Origin: Anopheles merus
Taxonomy: Eukaryota > Arthropoda > Insecta > Diptera > Culicidae
Reading direction: 5' to 3'
DNA: 64,000 nt
Assembly (NCBI RefSeq): GCF_017562075.2
Contig: NC_054081.1
Coordinates: forward strand, 9,710,713-9,774,712
Within the stretch, counting starts at the first letter, position 1. Each line of letters starts with the position of its first letter. This document shows positions 61,376 through 64,000 of the stretch, piece by piece. The notes beneath the pieces are model-generated. The model worked only from the letters and a program-made list of their open reading frames with translations, had not been told where the DNA came from and made no database searches. A program made the position numbers and the translations under genes.

Positions 61376-62153
61376 GTGTAAAATGCGTTAAAATGTGATG
61401 TAGTTCAAAAAGATACTGACCAGCAACATTCGCTAGCTCTTATTACCAATTTAACAATATTTTAATATCTCTACCGATTGTACGCTTAGGTTTGACTTCT
61501 ACCCTTCATTTTGCCTCCTGCCAGAAAACAATCAAATTGACTAAAGGGGTGATACATCAATCCATTAATCTGTTTTCACATGGACAACCCGAAAAGTGCT
61601 TAGTCCAATGCCCAATGGTTGGGGTCCAATGGAACCTGTGTGTGTGTGTGTTTAATCTCTGACCGTTAGAACCGATTGCCCGGGAGAGTTCCTCAAGGTC
61701 TGGTGCCTCCGAAATGGAAATGGAGAGCTTCGGCAGCGCTTAAACAGGTCAAAGGGAGGCGGGGGAGTGCAGCAAAGTTCGACCCTCCTCCCCTCCCCCG
61801 CAGCCTTTGCATCACACGGAGGGAGGAGGAGACGTGCCACACGTGCTGCTACTGCTGCAGGATTAGTTGACCGGGTGGGAATAGGTTGAGACCGAGAAGC
61901 GAGAACAAACGAGTCATGTTACCAATTGTGTGTGTGTATGTCTGCCAATATGCGTCCGTAATTGGATTGACGCGTAATCTTCCCTATTATGGTTGACCAG
62001 GGGATCGCCGTCCGTTGAAACACACCCCCCCCTTCCCCGTGACCGTTTCGATCGATTACTCGTCCCTAGTGCGAAACGACCGCGTGTGAGTGCAGTGGCT
62101 ATAGTGTTTTGGTGTACATTAGGAAAAGCGGTTCTTCTTTTTAGAACCGTTTC

Positions 62154-62156
<3 letters not shown>

Positions 62157-62221
<65 letters not shown>
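62157..62221. repeat. (CA)n microsatellite
   Basis: A perfect CA run of about 64 bases. A small hairpin (CGGTTCT...AGAACCG) lies just to its left at about 62130-62149. Confidence 0.95.
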
Positions 62222-62222
<1 letters not shown>

Positions 62223-62274
62223 TTGGTCACAAGAGGGACACAAAGGTCACAAAGGGAGCAGTTTATTAGAGAAC

Positions 62275-62610
62275 TTAGATGAGCTCCTGGGCTCTGTCGC
62301 CTTCGCCAAGAAACGAAAGGAGGTCATCGATTAGCATGCATACCAGGCAGGATCTCCAAAAATCCTTCAAGCAAGCAGCAGTGTTGGGGCACGTAGCGCA
62401 AAAGCCGGTCGCTGCTGCGTTGCTCATTGGTATGGAATTTGCATGCACGACACGTTTATGGTGTCGTTTGTGCGTTGGCACCAGGGTGATGTAGTGACCC
62501 GCAATGCGACCAACGGGGTGCGATCCAGCGCATATCAATTCGTTCGGGCCCGATGGTTGAAAGCCGGTAGCGATGTTGCGATTCAATGTCAAGGATGCAC
62601 ACGGAAGCAC
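62275..62610 (-). pseudogene. Possible piggyBac-type transposase C-terminal fragment
   Basis: An open minus-strand frame of 111 codons contains GRIAGHYITLVP and then FCATCPNTAACLKDFWRSC. In family terms, piggyBac transposases end with a G.H...IP segment followed by a Cys-rich finger (C..CP....C....C). The order and spacing are suggestive, but at least one expected Cys pair is missing and no catalytic domain is present. It could also be chance. Confidence 0.28.
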
Positions 62611-62894
62611 ATCGCTAGAATTCTAAACTTTCTGAAATTATAAAAAAATGCATAATCCTCTCTGCGGCAAACTGCTCGAGTAAAACTCCTCACACTAAAG
62701 GTAGTACGACCACTAGGTCATGGAGTGATTACCGCCTGGACGAAGGCTGCAAAAGCCACAAGAAAACATGATTATAGAAATATGAAAATGATAAAGTCAT
62801 CATCATCAACGCCCCAGTGTGCTGTTGAAGGTGGCGGGGACCTGTGTTAGTTCCTGCTTATCTTACCTGCCTTGTTTCTGCTTACAATTCCACT

Positions 62895-62960
62895 AAATAA
62901 TGGTCTGGTGGTAGCGTCTACGTGTGTGGTGTGTCAGATTGTGGGGCCCACGTTGCGCAA
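62895..62960 (+). repeat. Possible tRNA-related SINE head
   Basis: AATGGTCTGGTGGTAGCG is A-box like and similar to the element at 56483. No convincing B box follows. Confidence 0.25.
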
Positions 62961-63038
62961 CCTGTGACACCAAATTTATCGCGCGAAAAGATAAAGTACC
63001 AAGCGCATTGAAGAGCGTCGTGGTGTGAAGGTCCAGAC

Positions 63039-64000
63039 TAGTGATGGGTTTAGTTGGCAAACATATGGAATCGACTCCGATCCGACTCCAGCAGTCAGAG
63101 TTGTCTGGAAACGTCAGGATTCGGAGTCTTCCGAAGCCAGCTGGAGTGAGCCTTCCAAACAAAGGCCTGTATATGAACGAAATGAAATCTATGTACACAT
63201 GACCATTGCACCGGACAGCTCCGGTTGACTCCTTCCCACTCCGATTTCGATAGACTCCGGAGACTCCCACTCCGGGCTACTCTGAACGACTCCAGACGGC
63301 TCCGGATGATAACCACTTCGGCCAACTACGGACAGTTCCAGACGACGCCTGACGACTCCGAGCGACTCGGCACGACTCAGAACGACTTCAGATGACTCCA
63401 GACGACTCCAGACAACTTCAGACGACTCCAGACTACTCCAGACGACTCCAGACGACTCCGGATGACTCGGGACGACTCCAAGCAATTCAGAAAGTTCGGG
63501 CAACTCGAGACGACTCCGAACGACTTCAAACGAGTCCTAAAGACTCCTGATGATTCCAGACGACTCCAGATAACTTCTCACAACTTCTAACGGCTCCTGC
63601 CGAATCCTGACGACTCCAGATAACTCCGACTCCGGACGACTCCGATTGCGGATGACTCCGATTGCGGACGACTCCGGGCAACTCGGGACGGCTCCGGGCA
63701 TCTCGCGACGACTCCTGAAGACTCCTGACGATTAAAGCCGACTCCTGACGACTCCAGACGACTCCAGACGACTCCAGACGACTCCAGACGTCTCCAGACG
63801 ACTCCAGACGACTCCAGACGACTCCAGACGACTCCAGACGACTCCAGACGACTCCAGACAACTCCAGACAACTCCAGACGACTCCCGACGACTGCGAATG
63901 ACTCCGACTGCGGATGACTCGGGACGACTCCGGATGACTCGCGACAACTCCGGGAACTTGGGACGACTCCGGGCAACTCGGGATGACTCCGAGCAACTCA
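63039..64000. mobile_element. Left part of a TAGTGATGGGT element containing a GACTCC array
   Basis: TAGTGATGGGT at 63039 matches the inverted end (ACCCATCACTA) of the 5366-5881 element and is preceded by GTCCAGAC. GACTCCGA-type repeats begin within 60 bases and grade into the long array from 63200. The right end lies outside the window. Confidence 0.5.
63200..64000. repeat. GACTCCAGAC-type 10-bp tandem array, running off the window
   Basis: Units of 10 bases (GACTCCAGAC with variants GACTCCGGAC, GACTCGGGAC and GACTCCTGAC) continue for at least 800 bases. A homogeneous core at about 63739-63880 has some 14 nearly perfect units. The frames read as Arg-Leu-Glu-Ser-Ser-Gly-Val-Val-Trp-Ser repeats on the minus strand and are not a gene. 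The same unit, diverged, occurs at 14215-14440 and 15490-15710. Confidence 0.95.

Noticed and set aside
63526..63996. Minus-strand frame of 156 codons with a ten-residue repeat (SRLESSGVVW type)
   Set aside because: It is the translation of a 10-bp satellite (three units make one ten-residue period). It is open in more than one frame and has no start context, so not a repeat protein.

Overview
This is arthropod nuclear DNA, almost certainly from an Anopheles-type mosquito. It has spliced genes with GT-AG introns and GC-rich, strongly biased coding exons. The non-coding DNA is AT-rich and crowded with CA/GT and GA/TC microsatellites, tRNA-like short elements and small transposons with 8-bp target duplications. 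The kinesin heavy chain is dipteran in sequence. A 100-base run of N (18579-18678) marks a scaffold gap. The species call is an inference from these features.

Layout. (1) 1-808 (+): the last four exons of a class I alpha-1,2-mannosidase (GH47), followed by a long 3' UTR-like region. (2) 9263-4403 (-): a four-exon gene convergent with the mannosidase. It encodes a 781-residue LisH-type protein that resembles the N-terminus of NPAT/Mxc, the histone-gene transcription factor; its last intron holds a nested transposon and a satellite-like array. (3) 11147-13581 (+): paraplegin (SPG7), a mitochondrial m-AAA protease subunit, in two coding exons. (4) 13.6-17.3 kb: a graveyard of repeats with a copia-type Gag remnant joined to a broken spectrin-repeat gene fragment. 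(5) 18-38.8 kb (+): the kinesin heavy chain gene Khc, with eight coding exons giving 983 residues. Its introns are long, and intron 4 contains an inverted-repeat transposon. (6) 38.8-64 kb: no complete gene. It holds microsatellites, tRNA-like SINE pieces, two possible first coding exons (47.3 and 58.5 kb) of a gene or genes lying beyond the right edge, and a 10-bp-unit array that runs off the end.

The four protein genes look like independent housekeeping genes for Golgi glycan trimming, histone/cell-cycle transcription, mitochondrial quality control and axonal transport. Nothing suggests that they form a pathway.

The most interesting observation is in Khc. The reading frame of coding exon 4 does not stop at its donor site. 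It runs on for 249 codons to a stop at 29994-29996, giving a possible alternative C-terminus. That form would lack the light-chain-binding, coiled-coil and autoinhibitory tail regions and would end in a hydrophobic, tail-anchor-like segment. Second is the gag-spectrin chimera. Third is a set of related elements (TAGTG...CACTA ends, 8-bp target duplications, internal GACTCC-type arrays), including one complete copy whose empty site is present elsewhere in the window.
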